Assembly (NCBI GenBank): GCA_003132865.1
Contig: PKYZ01000367.1
Coordinates: 1 to 18,274, forward strand
Reading direction: 5' to 3'
Length of the DNA stretch: 18,274 nt
DNA from: Bryobacterales bacterium
GTDB taxonomy: Bacteria; Acidobacteriota; Terriglobia; Bryobacterales; Bryobacteraceae
This document shows positions 1-6,562 of this stretch, piece by piece. Within the stretch, counting starts at the first letter, position 1, and every line of letters begins with the position of its first letter. The position numbers and the translations under genes were made by a program. The notes under the pieces were generated by a model. It did not search any database. It was given only the letters and a program-made list of their open reading frames with translations, and had not been told where the DNA came from.

Positions 1-179
1 TACACTTTTCGGATAGGAGCCACTACTTCTATCATCGTGAAGGCCGAAGTCACTATAATGACGTTGCCGCGTTCCGCCGCCGTGATGATTGGTTCCAGCC
101 GATGGATTCGTTGCGGCGTCTTCTCTACCAGATCGATGCACACATCGCTGTCCCAATACACTTTACGCTCACTCGACAT
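1..179 (-). CDS. PIN-domain protein (VapC-like nuclease), C-terminus beyond window
   Basis: Reading the minus strand from the ATG at 177-179 gives about 59 residues that run off the window edge. They start MSSERKVYWDSDVCIDLVEK, then a helix-rich stretch, then a VTSAFTMIEVV segment. This is the N-terminal pattern of PIN domains: a beta strand ending in Asp (D10, with D12 or D16 close by), and a second conserved acid (E51) after the T/S-A-x-T strand. PIN proteins are Mg-dependent RNases, often toxins of VapBC-type pairs. The ATG overlaps the end of the upstream 268-residue gene by 11 bases (the shared string ATGTCGAGTGA), so translation is probably coupled. The distal acidic residues that complete the active site are outside the window, so activity cannot be judged. 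Family call is good; toxin role is inference. Confidence 0.75.
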   Translation of the reverse strand, partial: MSSERKVYWDSDVCIDLVEKTPQRIHRLEPIITAAERGNVIIVTSAFTMIEVVAPIRKV

Positions 180-975
180 CGCGCAGCCTCCTGATGTGTT
201 CGCTAGAATCAGCGCCGCCTGTCAGGTCGATGCGCCCGAGGTCTTTTAGCTGTGGCAGCTCGGAACGGAGCCGCAGCCGCCTGATATGCTCAACGTCTAT
301 TGAAAGAGGTCTTCCGCTCTTCGCGTACCTGATCGGGCCGTACACTGCTACGCGATGCGGGAACGCTGCTTTGGCCTCTTCCAATTTCTCGGGAGATATG
401 TAGCAGGCAATCCGGTAGTTGGTGAGGGGATCGTGTAGTTTAAAATTGACCTTGCCCCGTGCTGTCAGCGTCTCAAGAATCCCTTCCAGTGCCCCGGTCG
501 CTTTGAACTTGGCACCGATCAATTCGTCAACATTGATGGCTACCCGTTCGGTTGCGGAGATCGGTTCGATGTCTGGTGAAGAGAATACGAGTGAGCCGGT
601 GTCGCGTTTCAGAACGGATACAAGCCGTCGAACGGAACTGAGGGTCTTGTTTTCAAAAAAAGCTGGCGGCTCGGTCGGAGGTTCATCAGCCTCTAGTGCT
701 CTGATGCCCTGGATGTAGACGTGTACGGCCTCGTGCGAAGCGTCGTCCAAGTCGGTCGATTCCTCGGACAGGGTGAGATGGAATGGACTCTTGGTGCTCG
801 CTTCGGAGATTTTCCATCTTCCTGGTCGGGGCTGCTTGATGTTCTTTGCTAGGCCGATCGCGCGGGTGAGATTCTTGAGTGTGGCGAGAGTTTCATTAAA
901 AATGGTCTGCCAGTCCAACGCATCGACAAGATCCTTCCTGCCTGATACATCGATGCTGATCTGCGCTTTAGGCAT
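169..975 (-). CDS. Uncharacterised protein, putative partner of the PIN protein
   Basis: The function is not recognised. The protein is 268 residues from the ATG at 973-975 (MPKAQISIDVSGRKD...); an in-frame TTG at 1018-1020, two bases after the transposase stop, would add 15 residues. Neither start has a clear Shine-Dalgarno. The N-terminal half is polar and mixed alpha/beta. The last third (roughly residues 160-240) alternates strands and glycines, for example GKVNFKLHDPLTNYRI and VAVYGPIRYAKSGRPLSIDV, which reads like a small OB- or SH3-like barrel. No transmembrane segment or signal peptide is visible. Its stop overlaps the start of the PIN gene, and it follows the transposase in the same direction, so the three are probably co-transcribed. 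It could be the antitoxin or adaptor of the PIN nuclease, but it is much larger than usual VapB antitoxins. The role is inference. Confidence 0.7.
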   Translation of the reverse strand: MPKAQISIDVSGRKDLVDALDWQTIFNETLATLKNLTRAIGLAKNIKQPRPGRWKISEASTKSPFHLTLSEESTDLDDASHEAVHVYIQGIRALEADEPPTEPPAFFENKTLSSVRRLVSVLKRDTGSLVFSSPDIEPISATERVAINVDELIGAKFKATGALEGILETLTARGKVNFKLHDPLTNYRIACYISPEKLEEAKAAFPHRVAVYGPIRYAKSGRPLSIDVEHIRRLRLRSELPQLKDLGRIDLTGGADSSEHIRRLRDVE

Positions 976-1022
976 TCGCTTAGAGTCACTTCGCTTTGGA
1001 CTTTGGCCCTCTGCGGCCAATC

Positions 1023-1970
1023 TTAGACCGCCGTTTCTCCCTCCAGATTCTTGCCGGTCAGTTCCTTGTAGGTCAGCCGCTTCCCGGCGATCCGCGAGAT
1101 CACGGCCTGGAACCGCTCGTCATCCTTCATCTCATTCCGGGTGTTGTAGCGGAAGGCTTGCTCGTCGATGTACTTCCCCAGGTGGAACGGCTCGACGCTG
1201 ATGTAGGTCCCGTGCAGGCCGCGCTTGAGGAGCGACCAGAAGTTTTCCATGGTATTGGTGTGGACGTTGCCATTCGCGTATTCCACGGCGTGGTTGATGA
1301 CGGCGTACTGGTAATCCGCTTCCAGCCCTTCGTAGGATTTCAACTCATCGCTGAAGATCGCAGAGCCCGCTTCGATGCGGTCTCGGATTTCCTTCTGGAG
1401 TTGCTTCTTGCGCCGGCTGTCTACCACGAAGGCCTGCACTTCGCCGCCGCGTTCAACCATACCCATCACGATGGTCTTGTCTTTTCCGCCGGTCCCGGTG
1501 ATCTTTTGTTCGCGCTTCGACTTGTGCATATTGCGCGCCTTGCCACCAATGAAAGACTCATCAACTTCGACCTCACCGCTCAACTTCGCAAAGCTCCCGG
1601 TACGCATCGCGCGGCGGATACGGTGCAGCATGAACCATGCGGTCTTTTGGGTGACGCCCAGATCGCGGGCGACTTCGCAGGAGCTAACGCCGTTCTTGCA
1701 ATTCCCGATGAGCCACGCGGCCACACACCACTTGTCGAGCGCTATCGGACTCTCCTCGAAGATGGTCCCGACCTTCACCGAGAACTGTTTTTGACAGGCC
1801 CGGCAACGCCACAGTTTTCGGGTTTCGATGAACGCGATATTCTCGTTGCAATCGCAGCGCGGACAGACCGGGCCGTTCGGCCAGCGCAGTGCCGCAATGA
1901 ATTCTAGGCAACGGTCGGGATCGGAAAAGTAGTAGATTGCCTCATGGAGATTGGTGAATGTGTCGCCCAT
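1023..1970 (-). CDS. IS1595-family (ISXO2-like) transposase
   Basis: This is a 315-residue DDE transposase, full length for the family. Residues 36-59 form a zinc ribbon (CPRC ... CRAC). A helix-turn-helix-like segment (EVARDLGVTQKTAWFMLHRI) covers about 99-118. The ISXO2-type catalytic domain begins at VEVDESFIGG (D137), with the second Asp in SDELKSYEGL (D208), the HTNTMENFWSLLKRG block (H237, N239, K249) and the terminal FRYNTRN motif. No frameshift or missing catalytic residue is seen, so it may be active. The ATG at 1968-1970 has no Shine-Dalgarno, but a good promoter lies immediately upstream. Terminal inverted repeats could not be identified: upstream it is hemmed in by the TPR gene at 2018, and downstream another gene starts within a few bases, which is unusual for a simple insertion sequence and suggests a passenger-carrying element or a captured transposase. 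Confidence 0.92.
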   Translation of the reverse strand: MGDTFTNLHEAIYYFSDPDRCLEFIAALRWPNGPVCPRCDCNENIAFIETRKLWRCRACQKQFSVKVGTIFEESPIALDKWCVAAWLIGNCKNGVSSCEVARDLGVTQKTAWFMLHRIRRAMRTGSFAKLSGEVEVDESFIGGKARNMHKSKREQKITGTGGKDKTIVMGMVERGGEVQAFVVDSRRKKQLQKEIRDRIEAGSAIFSDELKSYEGLEADYQYAVINHAVEYANGNVHTNTMENFWSLLKRGLHGTYISVEPFHLGKYIDEQAFRYNTRNEMKDDERFQAVISRIAGKRLTYKELTGKNLEGETAV

Positions 1971-2004
1971 GACTCAAGCATACCGGAATACCCGGTTTGA
2001 GTCA
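1970..2004. repeat. 8-bp inverted repeat spanning the transposase promoter
   Basis: TGACTCAA at 1970-1977 is inverted as TTGAGTCA at 1997-2004. The two half-sites sit on the -10/start codon and on the -35 box respectively, and each is itself nearly symmetrical (TGAGTCA-like), with centres 28 bp apart. An inner pair ACCGG (1982-1986) / CCGGT (1992-1996) is also present. This could be an operator for autoregulation or a transposase-binding end; the sequence does not decide. Confidence 0.5.
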
Positions 2005-2005
2005 A
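1977..2005 (-). promoter_or_regulatory. Sigma70-type promoter of the transposase, leaderless geometry
   Basis: On the minus strand, TTGACT (2000-2005) and TATGCT (1977-1982) are separated by exactly 17 bases. Only six bases (1971-1976) lie between the -10 box and the ATG at 1970, so a start seven bases past the -10 box would fall on the A of the start codon. This predicts a leaderless mRNA, consistent with the absence of a Shine-Dalgarno. Confidence 0.6.
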
Positions 2006-2017
2006 GTATATAATTGC

Positions 2018-3652
2018 CTACATTAGGCCGGCGGCGCGGAGGACGCGGCGCACCTTCTTAGGCGAGATGGAGAGGCGCGCGGCCACGCGCGAGACTTTGC
2101 GGTCTTCGCGCTCCCAGACCTTGGGGATGATGATGTGCGCGAAATCCTCGGTGATCTGTTGGAAGGTCTTGTCGCCGACCAGCCCCTGCGACCACTCGCG
2201 CAGCACCGTCTCGACCGGGCCCCGGCGCAGAATGCGGGCCTTCAAGTCTTGCAGGTCGTCCCAGATATAATCGGGCCCCTGCGGCTTCAGCAGGGCTGCC
2301 GCCGCGTCGCACGACTGGCGGGCGGCTTCCACGTTGTCGAAGAAATCGTTGGCGAAGGTCATGCCCTGCCACACGTAGGCGCGCGCCAGCAGACGGCGGT
2401 TCTGAGTATGTTTGGCGAAGTCCACGGCGTCGCGGGCGAAATCGTGCGCCAGTTGCGCATGCTGGTTGGCGCCGGAAGCCTCTTCGATCTGCTCGTCGAA
2501 TTTGGAGTTCTCCACGATGCATTGCAGGACGCGCGCGCGCGCCATCGCGATGTAATCGGCCTTTGGCTCTCCGTGCCGGAATGCTTCCGCGGCTTCCGAT
2601 CCGGCGCTGTCCAACTCGCCGCTATCCAGGCAAAGAAAGCCGCGCAGGATGTGGACCGCGCCCATGCCACGGTGATTGTCCTGACCCTGGTAGATTGCGC
2701 CGGCCGCCTTCAGTTGCTCGAGCGCCTTCTCACGCAACTGCACAAATTGCCTTCGCGCGTGGGACATGGCGTGGGCCATATCGGTGGCGGCGGCTGGTTC
2801 GCGTCCGCCGGAGGCTTTGCGGCTGGCCGCGGCGGCGTCCATTTTCTTGCGCAGTTGCAGGCGCATCAGACGCTCGGCAGAAGCCATATTCACCAGCGAC
2901 CGCGCCAGGTTGGGATGCCGCGGATTGCGCCGGGCATACTCTTCCATGGCCTTCTCGAAGTACTCCAGCGCGCGCTCGTAACGCGCCTCGCGGCGCGCGA
3001 TTCTTCCGTAGGCGGACTGGATGTTGCCGCGGTTGACATAGTCGTCCGTTTGGCTGAGCGCGGCCTCGGCCTCCTGCAGGGTGCGCGCCGCCTCCTGCAG
3101 TTTTCCTTTCTGGAAAGCCAGCCAGCTTTCGAGCACTTGCATGACGGCGGCCATCTGGCCGTAGCCCAGCTCTTGCGCCAGTTCGCGCGCCTTCACAGTG
3201 TAGCTGAGGGCATCGTCGTAGCGGCCCTGACTGCGGAGGCAGCGCCCGATCCAGAAATTCGAGATGGCCAGCATCTCGCGATCGCGCACTTCCTCCTCGA
3301 CCGACTCGACGAAGGCGAAATGCCGGATGGCCTGATCGAAGTCTTCCTCCGCCATGGCGACCAGGCCTTCGGCCATGCGCAGATGCAGGTAGTCGAGCAA
3401 GGGCAGGGCGGCCCGTGAATCCTTTGGGAAGCGCGGTAGCAGGCTCTTGATGAGTTGTGGGCCTTCAAACCCGATATCCACCCACTGCGCCAGGTATCCT
3501 AACAGGACGCCGGCGCTTTTGCGTGTCGGGGCGAGCGATCCGATCAGGCTGCGGTTGGCTTCCAGGCATTGCATGCCGCTGTCCAGCCGGCGGTAGGCGA
3601 TGTCTTCCCGAAGCTGACGGAGTAGCTCACCGTAGTCGGCGGCATCTGCCAT
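2018..3652 (-). CDS. TPR protein with C-terminal Fis-like helix-turn-helix
   Basis: This is a 544-residue soluble protein. Most of it is helical tetratricopeptide-like repeats; clear ones are around FWIGRCLRSQGRYDDALSY, SAYGRIARREARYERALEYF and AYVWQGMTFANDFFDNVEAA. The last 50 residues (from about 496) read DFAHIIIPKVWEREDRK followed by VSRVAARLSISPKKVRRVLR, a helix-turn-helix of the Fis type found at the ends of sigma54 activators. No AAA+ or receiver domain is present. A likely role is a TPR-regulated transcription factor binding a peptide or protein partner. The start is the ATG at 3650-3652; the TTG one codon earlier is less likely. There is no Shine-Dalgarno, but a promoter lies seven bases upstream of the ATG. 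The gene ends 47 bases before the transposase start, in the same direction. The domain reading is solid; the target genes are unknown. Confidence 0.82.
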   Translation of the reverse strand: MADAADYGELLRQLREDIAYRRLDSGMQCLEANRSLIGSLAPTRKSAGVLLGYLAQWVDIGFEGPQLIKSLLPRFPKDSRAALPLLDYLHLRMAEGLVAMAEEDFDQAIRHFAFVESVEEEVRDREMLAISNFWIGRCLRSQGRYDDALSYTVKARELAQELGYGQMAAVMQVLESWLAFQKGKLQEAARTLQEAEAALSQTDDYVNRGNIQSAYGRIARREARYERALEYFEKAMEEYARRNPRHPNLARSLVNMASAERLMRLQLRKKMDAAAASRKASGGREPAAATDMAHAMSHARRQFVQLREKALEQLKAAGAIYQGQDNHRGMGAVHILRGFLCLDSGELDSAGSEAAEAFRHGEPKADYIAMARARVLQCIVENSKFDEQIEEASGANQHAQLAHDFARDAVDFAKHTQNRRLLARAYVWQGMTFANDFFDNVEAARQSCDAAAALLKPQGPDYIWDDLQDLKARILRRGPVETVLREWSQGLVGDKTFQQITEDFAHIIIPKVWEREDRKVSRVAARLSISPKKVRRVLRAAGLM

Positions 3653-3659
3653 CAATCAA

Positions 3660-3688
3660 AGTATGCGCGGCGCAGGGGCGGATGTCTA
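3660..3688 (-). promoter_or_regulatory. Candidate promoter of the TPR-HTH gene
   Basis: On the minus strand, TAGACA (3683-3688) and CATACT (3660-3665) are 17 bases apart. Seven bases (TTGATTG) separate the -10 box from the ATG at 3652, so the transcript would be leaderless or nearly so. The geometry matches that of the transposase promoter 1.7 kb downstream. Confidence 0.45.
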
Positions 3689-3715
3689 GGGGCTGGGGGC
3701 TGGGGACTGGGGGCT
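3688..3715 (+). repeat. Four G-rich heptad repeats, G-quadruplex motif
   Basis: Four consecutive 7-mers (AGGGGCT, GGGGGCT, GGGGACT, GGGGGCT) give G-runs of 4, 5, 4 and 5 separated by loops CT, CT and ACT. This is a textbook G-quadruplex pattern on the plus strand. It abuts the -35 box of the TPR-HTH gene, where it lies on the template strand. Heptad short tandem repeats of this sort are known dispersed elements in several bacterial phyla. Confidence 0.75.
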
Positions 3716-3760
3716 GCGCCCGCCGCGAAGATGCCGCTGCGATCCTTTTGTACGGTCGCG

Positions 3761-3830
3761 GTAGGGATAGCGGTCGCCAGCTACCCCCCGCACAGATCCG
3801 TACGAGCGGTTCCCGCATACGGCGCCTACC
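3761..3830 (-). mobile_element. Group II intron 3' remnant (domains V and VI)
   Basis: On the minus strand, 3794-3826 reads as a domain V hairpin: CCGTA pairs with TACGG, with an inner GCGG/CCGC stem above a two-base bulge. The usual GAAA tetraloop is reduced to GAA. It is followed by a domain VI-like hairpin (GGGGTAGC pairing with GCTATCCC) ending near 3761 with CCCTAC, compatible with the AY 3' end. The catalytic triad position reads CGC. No reverse transcriptase or other intron domain is present on the 5' side, where a hydrolase pseudogene lies, so only about 70 bases survive. The shortened tetraloop also argues for decay. Recognition is by primary and secondary pattern only. Confidence 0.65.
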
Positions 3831-3949
3831 TTCACCTGAGACTCTTTCATTCTCGACATCATGCCGGTTTATCCCGGCGCACAACAAAGCCAATTCTTGA
3901 TAAGGGTTTTGGAATCAGTGGTCTGGGGCTGTTTTGGAGAACCGCCCTC

Positions 3950-4612
3950 TTCCCGCAATTCCAGTACGACGCCAAACAGCCATTCGATACGACTTGCGAG
4001 CCGATAGCATCGCGAACCGACGCCGAGATCCAAGGATGCGGATTTACCGGTCCTCGCGGCGGGCGCGTCAACTTCATTCTGGTCAAGCCCGCAGAGCCAA
4101 GCCACCGTATCCAGGGGTGATCTTCCAGCGCGGTGGGGGACAGTCGATGACCAACTATCTGGCGGAAGCCCTGATTCTGGCACGCGCAGGCGTCATCTCC
4201 ATCATCCCCGGCGCGCCCGCACGCGGTGAAGGGAAGAACTCCGAACTCAACACCATTGAAACTGGAGGCGGCCAGAGACTTTCAGGCGGAAATCGCGATC
4301 ACGGAGCGGCGTGTACTGGACTTGCTTCTTCAGCAGCCCGGTATCGACCAGAAGCGAATCGCCTATGTCGGCCACAGTTATGGTGGCATTGCAGGCGGTG
4401 TGCTGGCCGGCGTTGAGCCACGTATCGCGGCTTTCGTGCTCATCGGAGCGGTGACGTCAGAGGTGCGGCACATCCAGGGGAACATGTCTCCCGAAGAATT
4501 CGCGAAGACGCCGGACATGCTGCGGGAGACAGATCCCGAACGATATTTGCCAATGGCGCGCGCTCCGGTGCTCGTGGGTTGGAGGCCCTTGGGCCGCACA
4601 TCTCGGAGTTCC
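3950..4612 (+). pseudogene. Alpha/beta hydrolase (dienelactone hydrolase/acylaminoacyl-peptidase type), frameshifted
   Basis: Three pieces of one protein lie in alternating frames. Piece one (about 3952-4105, frame 2) has FPQFQYDAKQPFD and GGRVNFILVKPAEP. Piece two (about 4112-4260, frame 1) has YPGVIFQRGGGQS and the ARAGVISIIPGAPARGEGKN strand-turn. Piece three (about 4265-4590, frame 2) carries the nucleophile elbow YVGHSYGG, with the Ser codon at 4376-4378, followed by AAFVLIGAVTSEV. At least two frameshifts are therefore needed, near 4105-4118 and 4255-4270. The C-terminus, with the catalytic Asp and His, is missing: after RAPVLVGW homology stops and the convergent membrane-protein gene begins. 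No signal peptide or start codon is convincing. Family members hydrolyse esters or peptides; this copy cannot be functional as read. Confidence 0.7.
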
Positions 4613-4643
4613 CCAAGCGGTAGATTCTTCAGATGCGATTCAC

Positions 4644-5225
4644 TCACGGCAGCCGCACGATGGCCGGCTTGTGGAACCAGGTTTCATAACCGACGATGAA
4701 CCAGCCAATGGGGAAGCCGCCCTCGTGCGCGATGACGAGACCGGGTTCGTGGGCATCGGCGGGTACTTCGAAAACACGAGTTGCGGGGATGGATTCCTGG
4801 GGTCCTAACAGGATGTTGAATGGGACAGCGGACTTGTCGGGAGCCGGGTCGTAACGGCGGCCGCGAGTATCGGCCAGGTAGACAACTACGCCGTTCTCTC
4901 GTTGAGATACCCGGCGCGCACGGCTGGACAGGCGGAGGGTGACCATGTACGAGACACCGTCGCCTGCGGGCTGCCGGCTGGCGTTCTCGACGGCTATGCA
5001 CCAGTCGTCGAAACATCGCGGATCGCCCACCTGCAGCACACTGCGTGGCCAGAACACCGACGTGAGAACGACAACGCCGAGATATGCCCCGGCGCAGATG
5101 CAGTATCTGAGCAGCAGAACGAGAGCGCGAGCGCCTTGCCCGCGAATCGCGAGAAATGCAGCGCTCAGCAGGGTCGCCACAGTCGCCAAGAATATGACGA
5201 TGAACAGCAGATCGAATAGGGTCAC
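4644..5225 (-). CDS. Small inner-membrane protein with extracytoplasmic domain
   Basis: The gene is not recognised by name. It is read from a GTG at 5223-5225, giving 193 residues starting (M)TLFDLLFIVIFLATVATLL. The frame stays open upstream to an ATG at 5331-5333, but the GTG is preceded by GGAGG with an eight-base gap, and it puts the hydrophobic segment at the N-terminus as expected. Two transmembrane helices cover about 3-26 and 35-57. The rest (about 62-193) is a beta-rich soluble domain with two cysteines (71, 76), probably outside the cytoplasm, of the immunoglobulin-like kind seen in DUF4352-type lipoproteins (a weak analogy). It converges on the hydrolase pseudogene, whose truncation point lies within about 30 bases of this stop. 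Function unknown. Confidence 0.7.
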   Translation of the reverse strand: MTLFDLLFIVIFLATVATLLSAAFLAIRGQGARALVLLLRYCICAGAYLGVVVLTSVFWPRSVLQVGDPRCFDDWCIAVENASRQPAGDGVSYMVTLRLSSRARRVSQRENGVVVYLADTRGRRYDPAPDKSAVPFNILLGPQESIPATRVFEVPADAHEPGLVIAHEGGFPIGWFIVGYETWFHKPAIVRLP

Positions 5226-5233
5226 GGCTCTTT

Positions 5234-5285
5234 CCTCCACTGGAAAGTACTTTATAGTATAGAGTATATCCGGGGCGAAACGCAA
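5234..5285 (-). promoter_or_regulatory. Promoter and Shine-Dalgarno for the membrane-protein gene
   Basis: On the minus strand, TTGCGT (5280-5285) and TATACT (5256-5261) are 18 bases apart; a second overlapping TATACT-like box lies seven bases upstream. The Shine-Dalgarno GGAGG is at 5234-5238, eight bases before the GTG. A promoter here supports the GTG start, because the longer upstream start would place these boxes inside the coding sequence. Confidence 0.5.
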
Positions 5286-5727
5286 TCGGAAACTTCGTTT
5301 AAAGAGGTTCGTTATGGTTTTGAGCATCGACACACATGTCCGACCCGAATTCGATGAGCCGAAAGAGCAAACCCTGGAACGAAATCGCTCATCCCGACCC
5401 GCCCAATTTGCGAAACTGGCTTGAGATCAAGACCTGGAGGTACCGGGGGCTGTCTTGGGGCGCGGGGGCGGTCGGCCCCATCGGAATTTCCGCCGCCACG
5501 AAACGGCGCGAAAGCGTGCGCGGGCGGCGCGGGCTTTCGATTGAATGTTCCGGTCGTCGGGGATGGCCTCCCAACTGGCAAATGTCAGCAACGGGCGTTT
5601 TCCGTCAAAGTGAATCCCTCTTATCGTCGCCGGATGTTGGCCGACTTACTCCCGATACAACCGAAAGGACTTTTCAGTAACTAATCGGGCGAACTGCGTG
5701 TGCGATGTCCAGCCATGGTAGGTTCTG
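5286..5727. other. Intergenic stretch without recognisable gene
   Basis: This spacer lies between the promoter of the membrane protein and the 3' end of the sigma-factor gene. All six frames give short, low-complexity Arg/Pro/Gly-rich translations with no motif that I recognise, and none has a good start with a Shine-Dalgarno. It contains a GC-rich block (about 5450-5535) and may be a decayed gene or insertion remnant, but nothing can be named. Confidence 0.5.
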
Positions 5728-6492
5728 CTAGTTGCCCGTCAGCGCTGCAGCCAGAAACCGGAGTTCGGGCTCCACTTCGGCGGGGTCGGCGACAGTGTCT
5801 GCGATTTCCTGGCGAAAGAGTTCGCGATACCTCTTGCGAAGCCTGTGAATCGCAACTTTGAGCGCTCCTTCTGACGTGTTCATCTCGCGTGCCAGCGCGG
5901 CATATGGAGAGTCGGACTGTCCGAGAAGGAACACCTTCAACCGTTCGAAATGCTCCGGGCGGCCGTGATGCACGAACTCGTTGCGTAATTTCTCCACGAC
6001 TCGATCGAGCACCGAAAGCGCCCAGCGCTGTTCGAAGATCCGCTCCGGCGTCTCATCGTGCGCAGGCTCGCGTTGGTAGCGGTCTTCGCCTGACGAGAAT
6101 TCGAGGGACAGGACGGTCCCCCCGCCGCGTTTCTGCGCCCGATTACGGTCTGCCTCGTCGGCTAGAAAGAATTTCATTGAGGTGAGAAGAAACGCTCGAA
6201 AACGCCCCTTCTCCGGGTCGGCGCGATCCAGATATCGGCCTTCCAGCACCCGGATGAAAAACTCCTGCGTCAGATCCTGCGCCTGGTCAGCCGGATAGCC
6301 GCGCCGGCGAATATAGGCGTATAACGGATACCAGTAGCCCTCGCACAGTGAAACTAAAGCGGAGCGAGCGTCCTTCCGTTGGGTATCGGCGGCGGCGATC
6401 ACCAGCGTCCACCTTGTGGTCGGAAAATCAGATGGCCCCGCCAGCGTATGCATAGTGTTTCGACCTGCGGTGTTGCCCGGCTCGTCCGTCAT
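5728..6492 (-). CDS. ECF-type RNA polymerase sigma factor
   Basis: This is a 254-residue protein from the ATG at 6490-6492, chosen because GGGAG lies eight bases upstream; the frame is open further 5' but would overlap the kinase stop. After TTRWTLVIAAADT (about 25-37), region sigma2 spans about 50-115 (YWYPLYAYIRRRGYPADQAQ, DLTQEFFIRVL, RFRAFLLTSMKFFLADEADR). Region sigma4 holds the helix-turn-helix YAALAREMNTSEGALKVAIH (about 197-216) and the basic RLRKRYRELFR. The spacer and C-terminus are those of the long ECF-like sigma factors common in Acidobacteria and Planctomycetes next to Ser/Thr kinases. It starts 70 bases after the kinase stop in the same direction, so it probably shares a transcript and may be controlled by that kinase. 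No anti-sigma gene is adjacent. Family call is firm; the kinase link is inferred. Confidence 0.9.
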   Translation of the reverse strand: MTDEPGNTAGRNTMHTLAGPSDFPTTRWTLVIAAADTQRKDARSALVSLCEGYWYPLYAYIRRRGYPADQAQDLTQEFFIRVLEGRYLDRADPEKGRFRAFLLTSMKFFLADEADRNRAQKRGGGTVLSLEFSSGEDRYQREPAHDETPERIFEQRWALSVLDRVVEKLRNEFVHHGRPEHFERLKVFLLGQSDSPYAALAREMNTSEGALKVAIHRLRKRYRELFRQEIADTVADPAEVEPELRFLAAALTGN

Positions 6493-6562
6493 GATCTCAG
6501 CTCCCACGGCACTCCACAAACAGGTATAAGGAATATGGAAGCCAAAGGTTACAGCGCAATCT

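Noticed and set aside
996..1907. 303-codon plus-strand frame opposite the transposase
   Set aside because: The minus-strand transposase is complete with catalytic motifs. The antisense frame has no recognisable fold and is a codon-bias shadow.
2135..3418. 427-codon plus-strand frame opposite the TPR-HTH gene
   Set aside because: It is a mirror of the TPR coding frame, Gly/Ala/Arg-rich, without a known domain or Shine-Dalgarno.
5336..5680. 115-codon plus-strand ORF in the spacer before the sigma factor
   Set aside because: No Shine-Dalgarno, no recognised motif, and the two other frames across it look equally (un)like coding sequence. Kept only as an undefined spacer.
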